64,000 nt of DNA, from contig NZ_PDBX01000001.1 of the NCBI RefSeq assembly GCF_002564105.1, positions 3,348,001-3,412,000 of the forward strand, in the 5' to 3' direction. This DNA is from Collimonas sp. PA-H2. Its GTDB lineage: Bacteria > Pseudomonadota > Gammaproteobacteria > Burkholderiales > Burkholderiaceae_D. The notes under the pieces were generated by a model that was not told where the DNA came from, made no database searches, and was given only the letters and a program-made list of their open reading frames with translations. Within the stretch, counting starts at the first letter, position 1, and every line of letters starts with the position of its first letter. This document shows positions 30,596-39,522 of the stretch, one piece after another. Made by a program: the position numbers and the translations under genes.

Positions 30596-30616
30596 ATGAA
30601 AGTGCATTATGCTTGA
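30596..30616 (+). CDS. Possible six-codon leader ORF (MKVHYA)
   Basis: An ATG at 30596 has a good ribosome-binding site (AAAGGATGG, about 8 bases upstream) and encodes six residues, ending at a TGA (30614-30616) just past the wzy ATG (30609). The wzy start itself has no obvious Shine-Dalgarno sequence, so ribosomes may reach it through this mini-ORF. It could also be chance in AT-rich DNA. Confidence 0.25.
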   Translation: MKVHYA

Positions 30617-31931
30617 AAATCTTGATAAGTTATTTGCGATTTTCTTCAGCATACTTATTTTTGCGCAGGCTTATTTCATTCGGAAAATAATTGGCACATG
30701 GATCTTCCCGGCCTGTTTGTTTTCTTTGGCTTGGTTTGTGTTCACTTTTTTCCCGCTGGTCATATTATTTAACGTGCCAGTTGAGCCGCTATCCGTTTTA
30801 TTTATAGTTCTTTGCGTTTTTTCTTTTTCCTTGAGTGCAGTACCATTTAACTGGAAAAAGGCATTTAAAAATAACAAGAAAAAAAATGACAATGATGCGG
30901 CCAGATTCGATAGCCGATTCATTTATGGCATGTTTTATTTTTCTTGCTTCTTAGCTATTATATCTACAATAGCTAGCGTAATTTCTAATGGTTTCAGCCT
31001 GTATTCGATGATATTCGATCTTCTGGATACTAGTGGAAAATATGCCGCCATGCGAGGACAGGGCGAGCTGGATTACGGTGCGTGGGGGCGGCTGAGTATA
31101 ATTTTTACATATACTACGGCTGTACTAGGCGGATTTGTAAGCTATAACGAAAAGAAGGGAATTCGGAAATTTATTCTTGTTTTGATGGCGTTTGCACCTT
31201 CTTTGTTCGTGATGCTAACCCAATCCGCCAAGCTTATATTATTTCTTTCCATTGCTTTTTTCTACGCATCTATTTTTGTCAGGAAAATATATTCAAATCA
31301 GCTTAAATTTGTCAATAATGCACTTTTTATTCGCTTGGTCGGATATGGTTTGATTTTGCTGCCGCTTCTGGCAATTTCATTTTTGTCGCGGGAGTTGTCT
31401 GGTAATGAAGATATGCTGGATCGCATATCCAGTTCTTTCTTTTCTTATACATTTGGACATTTGTATGCCTTTTCGGATTGGTTTTCTCATTATTTAGGCA
31501 GGAGTTCTGAACAGAGTTATACCGATGGATTTTATTCATACGGAAATTATACGTTTCAGTCCATATTCGATTTTTTAGGAAGCGAAAAAACATTTCCCGC
31601 GGGAATTTATGAGGAATATTTTTCGTATAGGGGAATATTTACCACTAATCTTTATACGATATTCCGCGGGCTTATATATGACTTTGGCGGTGTAGGAACA
31701 TTATTGTTCATGTTTGTGCTTGGATTGATAATTCACGGATTCTTTTATCAACTTCTCAATTCAAGAAATTCTTGGGCTGCTTGTATTGTTTTTATAATTT
31801 CTATAGTTTGCTTTCAAGCCTCGTTTATTATTAGTTTGTTTATGGCTAGATATATGTATTTGCTTTTTGTTGTTTTATATCTTCTTCTTGCGGCTAACGA
31901 TTATTTTTGGAGGAAATATAAAATCCAATAA
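30609..31931 (+). CDS. wzy: Wzy-like O-antigen polymerase
   Basis: This is a predicted inner-membrane polymerase joining repeat units. It has 440 residues with about 10-12 membrane helices and a large extracytoplasmic loop (around residues 260-340), as expected for Wzy proteins, which share little sequence. Its position beside wzx and the glycosyltransferases is the main support. The 267 bases before it are AT-rich and hold only the mini-ORF. The start has no clear ribosome-binding site; an upstream in-frame TGA at 30597 excludes an earlier start. Confidence 0.75.
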   Translation: MLENLDKLFAIFFSILIFAQAYFIRKIIGTWIFPACLFSLAWFVFTFFPLVILFNVPVEPLSVLFIVLCVFSFSLSAVPFNWKKAFKNNKKKNDNDAARFDSRFIYGMFYFSCFLAIISTIASVISNGFSLYSMIFDLLDTSGKYAAMRGQGELDYGAWGRLSIIFTYTTAVLGGFVSYNEKKGIRKFILVLMAFAPSLFVMLTQSAKLILFLSIAFFYASIFVRKIYSNQLKFVNNALFIRLVGYGLILLPLLAISFLSRELSGNEDMLDRISSSFFSYTFGHLYAFSDWFSHYLGRSSEQSYTDGFYSYGNYTFQSIFDFLGSEKTFPAGIYEEYFSYRGIFTTNLYTIFRGLIYDFGGVGTLLFMFVLGLIIHGFFYQLLNSRNSWAACIVFIISIVCFQASFIISLFMARYMYLLFVVLYLLLAANDYFWRKYKIQ

Positions 31932-32150
31932 TTGCTCCGTCGGAAATTGTAACGGATTTAAATTTTTATTGTTTTTATTTCCTGTCATTTTTGAAAAATT
32001 GATGCAACTATTTTGCACAATTAACGATAAACTCCGAATTTTCTTGGGTGGGAAAATCTGTATATTTGAAAATATAATTTTCTTAAATATATATTTCTTT
32101 TCTCGTGAATTAATTGATCATCGATAGTTCGATACCAATATATATTAAAA

Positions 32151-33185
32151 ATGTTTAAAAATAAATTACTATTAATTACCGGCGGTACAGGTTCTTTCGG
32201 AAACGCTGTCTTGAAACGTTTTTTGGATACGGATATCAGAGAAATCCGTATATTCAGCCGCGATGAAAAAAAGCAGGATGATATGCGCAAGAAGTATAAC
32301 AACCCAAAATTGAAGTTTTATATTGGGGATGTGCGCGATTATTCGAGCATCTTGAATGCAACACGCGGCGTGGATTACATTTTTCATGCGGCAGCCCTAA
32401 AACAAGTGCCATCCTGTGAATTCCATCCGATGGAAGCAGTGAAGACCAACATTATCGGTACCGATAATCTTCTCGAGGCGGCAATCCAGAATGGCGTGCG
32501 GCGAGTTGTCTGCCTGAGTACGGACAAGGCAGCGTATCCTATCAACGCCATGGGTATTTCCAAAGCAATGATGGAAAAGGTTATGGTTGCAAAGTCGCGT
32601 AACGTCGATGATGCGAAGACCGTTATCTGCGGCACGCGCTACGGCAATGTGATGGCCTCGCGCGGCTCCGTGATTCCCTTGTTCGTGGATCAGGTGCGGG
32701 CAGGACAGCCGATTACTATCACCGATCCCGCGATGACGCGTTTCATGATGACGCTCGAAGACGCTGTTGATTTAGTGCTGTACGCTTTCGAACATGGTAC
32801 GAATGGCGACATTTTTGTGCAGAAGGCCCCCGCGGCTACGGTTGAAACGCTGGTTGCTGCGCTGTTAGCCATTTTGAAGACGCCGGCTCATCAGGTGAAT
32901 GTCATAGGCACCCGTCATGGTGAAAAGCTATATGAAACCTTATTGAGTCGGGAGGAAATGGCGGCTGCGGAGGATCGCGGCGGGTATTTCCGAGTGCCGC
33001 CGGATTTACGTGACTTGAATTACGGTAAATTCGTCGAACAAGGTGAGCAGAAAATCTCGAATTGCGATGACTACAATTCACACAACACAGAACGTTTGGA
33101 TGTTGAGGGTATGAAAACCTTGCTGATGAAACTAGACTTTATTCGTTCTATAGAGCGTGGCGAGAACGCTGTCGCGGAAGGGTGA
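32151..33185 (+). CDS. fnlA: UDP-GlcNAc 4,6-dehydratase/5-epimerase (FnlA/CapE/WbjB)
   Basis: This is the first step toward UDP-N-acetyl-L-fucosamine. The 344-residue SDR has the NAD loop GGTGSFG (11-17) and AAALKQVPSCEFHP. Its active-site segment, NAMGISK, places methionine and lysine at M134 and K138, the same positions as in CapE, where Met replaces the usual Tyr. RFMMTLEDAVDLVLYA and RHGEKLYETL follow. It starts after a 219-base AT-rich gap without a gene. fnlB and fnlC follow directly. Confidence 0.92.
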   Translation: MFKNKLLLITGGTGSFGNAVLKRFLDTDIREIRIFSRDEKKQDDMRKKYNNPKLKFYIGDVRDYSSILNATRGVDYIFHAAALKQVPSCEFHPMEAVKTNIIGTDNLLEAAIQNGVRRVVCLSTDKAAYPINAMGISKAMMEKVMVAKSRNVDDAKTVICGTRYGNVMASRGSVIPLFVDQVRAGQPITITDPAMTRFMMTLEDAVDLVLYAFEHGTNGDIFVQKAPAATVETLVAALLAILKTPAHQVNVIGTRHGEKLYETLLSREEMAAAEDRGGYFRVPPDLRDLNYGKFVEQGEQKISNCDDYNSHNTERLDVEGMKTLLMKLDFIRSIERGENAVAEG

Positions 33186-33189
33186 TGCG

Positions 33190-34296
33190 ATGAAAGTACT
33201 GGTAACCGGGGCGAATGGCTTCATTGGGAAAAATTTGCTGATTCACCTGCGCGAGCGAGCAGGAGTGGATGTTCTTACTTTCCTGAAAGGCGAGTCGCTC
33301 CAGATATTGGCTGAGAAAGTGCTCAGGGCTGATTTTATTTTTCACCTGGCTGGTGTAAACCGCCCGTTGACAGAAGCCGAGTTCACCATGGGAAATGAGG
33401 ATTTGACTCGTACCTTGTGCGAGGCGGTCCAATCCAGTGGCCGCCAGATACCTATCCTGTATACGTCCTCTATCCAGGCCGAGCGAAACAATGCGTACGG
33501 CGCCAGCAAACTCAAAGCTGAGGATGTCTTGCGCGAACTAGGCACTGCAACTGGCGCGCCAGTCTTTATTTATCGTTTGCCGAACGTTTTCGGCAAATGG
33601 TGCCGGCCAAACTACAATTCAGCTGTTGCGACTTTCTGCCACAATATCGCTCATGACATACCAATTCAAATCAATGATCCCGCAGCGGAGATTCAATTGG
33701 TGTATGTGGATGATGTTGTCGCCGATTTTTTACGTGTCCTGGATAAATGCCCGCCAAGTGGCGGATACCGAGAAGTTCAGCCGATTTATAGTATTACGGT
33801 TGGCGATTTGGCCCAGCGTTTGCGTGTATTCAAGGATAGCCGAAAATCGCTTGTTACAGAACCCGTCGGCGTTGGGCTGACGCGCGCCTTATATTCGACC
33901 TTCATTACCTATTTCACGCCGGAACAATTTTCTTATCCTTTGACTAAGCATGAGGATCCGCGCGGCGTGTTCGTTGAAATGTTGAAAACCCACGATTCCG
34001 GTCAGTTCTCCTACTTTACTGCGCATCCCGGCATTACCCGGGGCGGGCACTATCATCATACGAAAACGGAGAAGTTCCTGGTCATCAAGGGCGAAGCATG
34101 TTTCCGTTTCCGCCATATTGAAACCGGGGCGGTTCACGAGCATCGGACCAGCGCCAAGTCACCGGAAGTGGTGGAAACCATTCCCGGTTGGTCGCATGAC
34201 ATTACAAATATCGGCGATGAAGAAATGATTGTCATGCTATGGGCGAACGAGATATTTGATCGCCAGCATCCAGATACGATTACGTACAAGGTTTAA
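33190..34296 (+). CDS. fnlB: Bifunctional reductase/epimerase (FnlB/CapF/WbjC)
   Basis: This is the second step of the UDP-L-FucNAc pathway. The 368-residue protein has an N-terminal SDR domain (GANGFIG, about 7-13; YGASKLKAE) that reduces the keto sugar. The C-terminal cupin domain (from about residue 245) carries the metal-binding histidines in GGHYHHTKTEKF. This two-domain layout is diagnostic of CapF. An in-frame extension upstream overlaps fnlA; the ATG at 33190 is preferred because it begins at the Rossmann strand MKVLVTGANG. Confidence 0.92.
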   Translation: MKVLVTGANGFIGKNLLIHLRERAGVDVLTFLKGESLQILAEKVLRADFIFHLAGVNRPLTEAEFTMGNEDLTRTLCEAVQSSGRQIPILYTSSIQAERNNAYGASKLKAEDVLRELGTATGAPVFIYRLPNVFGKWCRPNYNSAVATFCHNIAHDIPIQINDPAAEIQLVYVDDVVADFLRVLDKCPPSGGYREVQPIYSITVGDLAQRLRVFKDSRKSLVTEPVGVGLTRALYSTFITYFTPEQFSYPLTKHEDPRGVFVEMLKTHDSGQFSYFTAHPGITRGGHYHHTKTEKFLVIKGEACFRFRHIETGAVHEHRTSAKSPEVVETIPGWSHDITNIGDEEMIVMLWANEIFDRQHPDTITYKV

Positions 34297-34298
34297 CC

Positions 34299-35426
34299 AT
34301 GAAGAAATTGAAAGTCATGACGGTCGTCGGAACGCGGCCAGAAATTATTCGCTTGTCCCGCGTGATGGCGAAACTGGATGAATATTGCGAGCATGTGATC
34401 GCCCATACCGGACAAAATTACGACTACGAACTAAATGAGATCTTTTTCCAGGATCTGGAAGTTCGCAAGCCGGACCATTTCCTGAACGCAGCGGGCGCCA
34501 ATGCGGCAGAGACCATCGGCAAGGTAATTATTGCCGTCGATGCTGTTTTGGCTCAGGAGCAACCCGATGCGCTGCTTATATTGGGAGACACGAATAGTTG
34601 TTTGTCCGCGATTCCAGCCAAACGCCGGAAGATTCCTATTTTTCACATGGAGGCTGGCAACCGCTGCTTTGATCAGCGGGTGCCAGAAGAAACTAACCGC
34701 AAGATCGTAGATCACACGGCCGACATTAATCTTACCTATAGCGCTATCGCCCGCGAATATCTGTTACGCGAAGGATTGTTGCCAGATCGTGTTATCAAGA
34801 CAGGTAGCCCTATGTGTGAAGTATTGAATCACTACAAGGCAGGCATCGATGCGTCAGATGTTTTGAGCCGCTTGGGATTGAACGAGGGAAAATATTTCGT
34901 CGTCAGCGCACATCGCGAAGAAAATATTGATTCGGAAATCAATTTTGCCAAGCTGGTGAGTGCGTTGAATGCCGTTGCGGAAACGTATGGGGAGCCGATC
35001 ATTGTATCGACTCATCCAAGAACGCAAAAGAAAGTAGATGCTAAAGCAGTGACGTTCCACCCACTGATCCGTTTGCTGAAGCCGCTTGGTTTCAAGGATT
35101 ATGTGAAGTTGCAGGCATGTTCCAGGGCCGTCCTGTCTGATAGCGGAACGATTTCAGAGGAGTCGTCCATTCTGAACTTCCCGGCGTTGAATATTCGTGA
35201 GGCGCATGAGCGTCCTGAGGGCATGGAAGAGGCTGCGGTGATGATGACCGGGCTGGAAACCGAACGGATACTGCAGGGACTGGCAATCCTCGCTCATCAG
35301 CCACGCAACGCCGAGCGGAGCCTGAGGGTGGTTGCTGACTATGATGTACCGAATGTCTCCGAGAAGATTGTCCGCATCATCCATAGCTATACGGATTATG
35401 TAAATCGCGTTGTCTGGAAAAAGTAA
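34299..35426 (+). CDS. fnlC: UDP-sugar C2-epimerase (FnlC/CapG/WbjD)
   Basis: This is the third enzyme of the UDP-L-FucNAc route, converting the UDP-L-talosamine intermediate at C2. The 375-residue protein belongs to the UDP-GlcNAc 2-epimerase family: TVVGTRPEIIRLSRV at the start, GDTNSCLSAIPAKRR, HMEAGNRCFDQRVPEETNRKI, SAHREENI and DSGTISEESSIL. Asn-Arg-Cys after MEAG is typical of this subfamily, which separates it from WecB. It begins 2 bases after the fnlB stop. Confidence 0.93.
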   Translation: MKKLKVMTVVGTRPEIIRLSRVMAKLDEYCEHVIAHTGQNYDYELNEIFFQDLEVRKPDHFLNAAGANAAETIGKVIIAVDAVLAQEQPDALLILGDTNSCLSAIPAKRRKIPIFHMEAGNRCFDQRVPEETNRKIVDHTADINLTYSAIAREYLLREGLLPDRVIKTGSPMCEVLNHYKAGIDASDVLSRLGLNEGKYFVVSAHREENIDSEINFAKLVSALNAVAETYGEPIIVSTHPRTQKKVDAKAVTFHPLIRLLKPLGFKDYVKLQACSRAVLSDSGTISEESSILNFPALNIREAHERPEGMEEAAVMMTGLETERILQGLAILAHQPRNAERSLRVVADYDVPNVSEKIVRIIHSYTDYVNRVVWKK

Positions 35427-35449
35427 TCGCAGAATAAATAGGGAAAAGT

Positions 35450-36682
35450 TTGCGTATTCTATTATTGACTCAATGGTTCGATCCGGAACCTACCTTCAAG
35501 GGCTTGCTGTTTGCTCGTAAGCTGCAGCAGCTTGGCCATGAGGTAGAGGTAATTACCGGTTTCCCCAATTACCCGGGTGGTAAGCTGTATCCCGGATTTC
35601 GGCAAACATGGCGCAAGCGCGAAGAGATTGACGGCGTTGTGGTGACCAGGGTGCCGCTATACCCTAGTCATGACGGTTCGGCCGTCAAGCGCTTGCTGAA
35701 TTACTTCAGTTTTGCCCTGACGTCTTGTTTGTACGGCGTATTCGGAGCAAAAAAAGCGGATGTAATCTATGTTTATCATCCACCGATGACTGTCGGATTG
35801 TCGGGTGCCTTGATAGGTATGTTTCGCAATACGCCGTTTGTCTACGATATTCAGGATCTATGGCCGGATACATTGCGTGCGACCGGCATGATAGGAAATG
35901 AGCGTGCCTTAGGGATAGTGAGTTCGGTTTGCAACTGGATATATCGGCGAGCGAGCCATATAGTTGTTTTGTCGCCTGGATTTCAAAAACTGCTAATCGA
36001 GCGGGGGGTGAGCAGTTCTAAAATGTCAGTTATCTATAACTGGTGTGACGAAACATCCATGCAGATCCCGGAACAGACAGCGCTCGATCTATCTTTCATG
36101 GTGGGACGTTTTAATATCGTCTTCGCCGGGAACATGGGCAAGGCACAGGCATTGAATACAGTGATTGAGGCAGCAAAGATCATTGAATCGCAGAATGCAG
36201 AGGTGCAGTTCGTATTTGTTGGAGGCGGGATCGAAGTGGATAACCTCAAGGCAATGAGCGTGTCCGCTGCCCTTAAGAATGTGAGGTTCTTGCCGCGCAT
36301 GCCAATGAATGAGGTGGGAGCGGTTTTGTCCAAGGCAGACGCTCTGCTGGTGCACCTCAAGGATGATCCGCTCTTTGAAATTACTATTCCTTCCAAGACC
36401 CAGGCCTATCTTGCAGTAGGTAAACCGATACTGATGGCAGTCAGCGGGGACGCGGCAGATTTGGTGCGGCGCGCTGAGGCCGGTATCGCGGTGAAGCCCG
36501 AGAACGCGGCCTCTCTGGCAGATGGAGTGTTGCAGATGACTAGGCTGTCAGTCGAGTTGAGGGAGGAGATGGGCAAAAAAGCGATCGAATTTTATCAAAA
36601 AGAATTGTCTTTAGATGTCGGTGTTGAGCGATTCATAGAAGTATTTAATCAAGTTGCCATCAAGAAAAATACGTTAAATTAG
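35450..36682 (+). CDS. wbuB: Family 4 glycosyltransferase, WbuB-like (FucNAc transferase)
   Basis: This 410-residue GT-B glycosyltransferase closely follows the WbuB pattern: LLLTQWFDPEPTFKGLLFARKL, GFPNYPGGKLYPGFRQ, YDIQDLWPDTLRATGM, and in the C-terminal half FAGNMGKAQAL, RMPMNEVGAVLSKADALLVHL. WbuB enzymes are found beside fnlABC and are proposed to transfer L-FucNAc; the same is inferred here. The start is TTG at 35450, with GGGAAAAG just upstream; no ATG fits the conserved N-terminus. Confidence 0.85.
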   Translation: MRILLLTQWFDPEPTFKGLLFARKLQQLGHEVEVITGFPNYPGGKLYPGFRQTWRKREEIDGVVVTRVPLYPSHDGSAVKRLLNYFSFALTSCLYGVFGAKKADVIYVYHPPMTVGLSGALIGMFRNTPFVYDIQDLWPDTLRATGMIGNERALGIVSSVCNWIYRRASHIVVLSPGFQKLLIERGVSSSKMSVIYNWCDETSMQIPEQTALDLSFMVGRFNIVFAGNMGKAQALNTVIEAAKIIESQNAEVQFVFVGGGIEVDNLKAMSVSAALKNVRFLPRMPMNEVGAVLSKADALLVHLKDDPLFEITIPSKTQAYLAVGKPILMAVSGDAADLVRRAEAGIAVKPENAASLADGVLQMTRLSVELREEMGKKAIEFYQKELSLDVGVERFIEVFNQVAIKKNTLN

Positions 36683-36696
36683 CAAGGTAATTTGTA

Positions 36697-37293
36697 ATGT
36701 TAAAAAGATCTTTTGATTTGTTCGTCGCTTTGCTATTACTGACGGTCACCATGCCAGGTTTGGTGATCGTCGCGTTGCTGGTACGGGTGTATCTTGGAAA
36801 GCCGGTACTTTTTTCTCAAATCAGGCCCGGTAAAGATGGTCAGCCATTTACAGTATACAAATTCCGGACAATGACAGATGCAAAGGATGAGCACGGAGTG
36901 CTGCTTCCAGATGCTGTGCGGCTTACCAGCTTTGGCATGTTCTTGCGGCGGACTAGCCTGGACGAGCTTCCCCAGCTACTGAATGTAGTTAAAGGCGACA
37001 TCAGTCTAGTAGGCCCACGGCCGCTTTTGATGGAGTATCTGCCGCTCTATAGCGCGGAGCAGGCAAGGCGGCATGAGGTCCGCCCAGGCATTACTGGGTG
37101 GGCGCAGGTCAACGGACGCAATGCAATCAGCTGGGAAGAGAAATTCGATCTGGATGTCTGGTATGTTGATCATCATTCATTCTTACTTGATATCAAGATA
37201 TTGATTCTTACGTTCATGAAAGTCTTTTCTGGCAAAGATGTTTCAGCAAAGGATCATGCAACCATGCCGGCTTTCAAAGGCAAAAATCAATGA
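36697..37293 (+). CDS. Monotopic phosphoglycosyl transferase (PglC/WcaJ-type), first copy
   Basis: This enzyme moves a phosphosugar from a UDP-sugar to undecaprenyl phosphate and so starts repeat-unit assembly. The 198 residues match the compact PglC form: a re-entrant helix (about 8-30), KFRTMTDAKDEHG, the catalytic Asp-Glu pair D89/E90 in SLDELPQL, SLVGPRPLL and the RPGITGWAQVNGRN block. It follows wbuB after 14 bases. A second enzyme of the same class lies at 39523-40083. Confidence 0.9.
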   Translation: MLKRSFDLFVALLLLTVTMPGLVIVALLVRVYLGKPVLFSQIRPGKDGQPFTVYKFRTMTDAKDEHGVLLPDAVRLTSFGMFLRRTSLDELPQLLNVVKGDISLVGPRPLLMEYLPLYSAEQARRHEVRPGITGWAQVNGRNAISWEEKFDLDVWYVDHHSFLLDIKILILTFMKVFSGKDVSAKDHATMPAFKGKNQ

Positions 37294-37650
37294 CTGTTTT
37301 AATTGCAAGCGTGGGCCGGCGTACTTCATTTGCATGGTAATTCGGCATTCCACGGAGAAATGGGAAGTCAAGCTGTTTGCCAGCGGCATGACTTGCTGGG
37401 GTTGGCGTCGCAGGTCGCAGATATTGCTTTAAAACCGCTACCAGTAAGCGTGATGAATATATTCCAGCATTGCTGAAGTACGTCTAGAAATATGAGATGG
37501 ATTAATGGCCCCGATAGTCTTCACCGAGCTGGAGCGATTTTCCGCAGTTAAAGAAGATTTCGGAAAAATGGATGTGTAATTCAAATTTTTTCTAACGCAT
37601 TAATAGGAATTGCTACCGACAAATAATTGACTGTCAACAGGCATCAGGAT
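37290..37650 (+). pseudogene. Decayed ATP-grasp (carbamoyl-phosphate-synthase-like) gene
   Basis: Starting at an ATG (37290) that overlaps the end of the phosphoglycosyl transferase gene, the DNA encodes MTVLIASVGRRTSFAW and then a stop at 37338. Pieces of one protein continue in other frames: WEVKLFAS (about 37360-37383), LASQVADIALKPLPV (about 37401-37445), DEYIPALLKYV (37452-37484), ELERFSAVKEDFGKMDV (about 37528-37578) and ATDK-stop-LT (about 37612). Together these follow the N-terminal order of ATP-grasp proteins that are frequent in polysaccharide clusters. At least three frameshifts or stops show the gene is dead. The right end is not certain. Confidence 0.7.
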
Positions 37651-38149
37651 AAAGAGCCAAGGTTTATAACTCCTGGCTGCTTTCGAACTTTAATATCAGG
37701 CTGCTGCCAGATCATTTATTTGATATGAAAATATTTGGAAATATCTACGTAAGATTTTAGATCCATTAGAGCGGAATTTTTATTCATTGTCGATTTGTAG
37801 TTGGTCTTATTGCAGATAATTTTCTGATTTTGTAAAAAAATAAAAACACCCCGAATTTCGTCAACTGATTTTCAAAAAATCATTGCAGCAATTTTTTTGA
37901 GAAAATTTCTGAAAACCTGATAACAGATTTTTCCTGTGATCAAAAATTCTTTGATCACGTGAGGGCAGCCAAGTATTGATATATCGTAGATAATAAAGGC
38001 TTTATTGCACCAAATTTGACGGTTTGGAATGCCGTAAGATTCAAGAGCCCAGAGCAGATAAAATTTCTTTGAATCCTCCATCCGGCTTCATGAATCGAAA
38101 TATGGGGCTGATTCGTACACTAATAATTTTTAATTGATTTCCAATAATT
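37651..38149. other. AT-rich gap, probably gene debris
   Basis: These 499 bases are AT-rich and have stops in all plus frames. I could not recognise protein pieces after the ATP-grasp remnant. In similar clusters a PglD-type acetyltransferase lies here; none is detectable. A 9-bp hairpin is present at 37936-37958. Confidence 0.45.
37936..37958. promoter_or_regulatory. Perfect 9-bp inverted repeat
   Basis: GTGATCAAA and TTTGATCAC flank a 5-base loop (AATTC). It lies about 190 bases upstream of the aminotransferase gene in gene-free DNA. It may be a terminator for the disrupted gene or a protein-binding site; no T-run follows. Confidence 0.4.
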
Positions 38150-39331
38150 ATGACTATTGAAAATATATCCAAAGGCCAATGGCCACATTTTTCTCAGGAT
38201 GAAGTTGACGCAGTTGTTGCCGTTCTCAAATCGGGCAAGGTGAATTATTGGACCGGAGATATGTGCCGCGCATTCGAGCGCGAATATGCCGCATATGTCG
38301 GGACACCTTATGCAGTCGCCGTCTCAAACGGCACTGTCGCATTGGAACTGGCGCTTTACGCCTTGGGTATCGGTGTCGGCGACGAAGTGATCACGACATC
38401 TCGCACCTATATTGCATCTGCCAGTTGTGTCGTCATGCGCGGGGCGTTGCCGATTGTGGCGGATGTGGACCGCAATAGTCAGAATATTGCACCTGAATCC
38501 ATTCGTGCTGCCATTACCCCACGTACCAAGGCGATCATTGTTGTGCATCTGGCTGGCTGGCCGTGCGACATGGATGCGATTATGGCGATCGCTAAAGAAT
38601 ACGACTTGAAGGTAATCGAAGATTGCGCGCAGGCCAACGGTGCGACATACAAGGGGCGGCAGATCGGCTCGTTCGGCCATGCTGCTGCCTTTTCATTTTG
38701 CCAGGACAAGATTATTTCGAGCGGCGGTGAGGGCGGTATGCTGGTTACTCACGACGAAGGCGTCTGGGAGCGGGCTTGGGCTTACAAGGATATCGGCCGT
38801 AGCTATGACGCGGTATATCGTCGCGAACATCCTCCTGGTTTCAGATGGCTGACAGAGTCATTTGGTACAAACTGGCGGATGACTGAGATGCAAGCCGCGA
38901 TAGGGCGTTTGCAGCTCCAAAAACTTGATGGGTGGATCGCCAAGCGAAGGGAAAATGCAGCTATTTTGACGCGCGCATTTGAAACTATCCCAGCTCTCAG
39001 ATTGACTCTGCCCCCGGCTGACATTGCTCATGCTTATTATAAATATTATGCATTTGTGAAGCCTGAGCACCTCAAGGCAGACTGGAGTCGAGACAGAATT
39101 ATTGCGGAATTAACCGCAATGGGAATACATTGTTTTTCCGGGTCTTGCAGTGAAATCTATCTCGAAAAGGCATTTGATTCTTTGCCGAGCAAGCCCAAAA
39201 CCCGGCTGCCTGTTGCTAAGGACCTGGGAGAGACCAGTTTGATGTTTTTAGTGCATCCGACTCTGGAGGCCGCGGATATGAATGAAGTGGTGACTGCAGT
39301 GCAGAAGGTTTTTGCGTCGGCATCACGGTAA
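38150..39331 (+). CDS. DegT/DnrJ/EryC1/StrS sugar aminotransferase
   Basis: This PLP aminotransferase of 393 residues probably aminates a 4-keto sugar nucleotide made by the WbpM-type dehydratase downstream. SNGTVALELALYALGIG is the cofactor phosphate segment, D158 (VIEDCAQ) contacts the pyridine, and K187 in FCQDKIISSGGEGG is the Schiff-base lysine. This context (dehydratase, aminotransferase, phosphoglycosyl transferase) resembles bacillosamine-type or 4-amino-sugar synthesis. The matching acetyltransferase is not found. The start at 38150 has no strong ribosome-binding site. Confidence 0.85.
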   Translation: MTIENISKGQWPHFSQDEVDAVVAVLKSGKVNYWTGDMCRAFEREYAAYVGTPYAVAVSNGTVALELALYALGIGVGDEVITTSRTYIASASCVVMRGALPIVADVDRNSQNIAPESIRAAITPRTKAIIVVHLAGWPCDMDAIMAIAKEYDLKVIEDCAQANGATYKGRQIGSFGHAAAFSFCQDKIISSGGEGGMLVTHDEGVWERAWAYKDIGRSYDAVYRREHPPGFRWLTESFGTNWRMTEMQAAIGRLQLQKLDGWIAKRRENAAILTRAFETIPALRLTLPPADIAHAYYKYYAFVKPEHLKADWSRDRIIAELTAMGIHCFSGSCSEIYLEKAFDSLPSKPKTRLPVAKDLGETSLMFLVHPTLEAADMNEVVTAVQKVFASASR

Positions 39332-39522
39332 TATTTTCGATATCCAGGATATGTTCGACGGAATCGGTAATGAAATACTCCATGTACATAACGTAATTGA
39401 CTGCCTCGGCGATGTGGATATTTCCGCTTCATCTTATCGATTCAATTGCTTCCGTGCTGTTGCCGCTACGGTTAGGGTATTCTAGCATCAGATTATTTTT
39501 GGAAAAATTGACTTATCTCACA

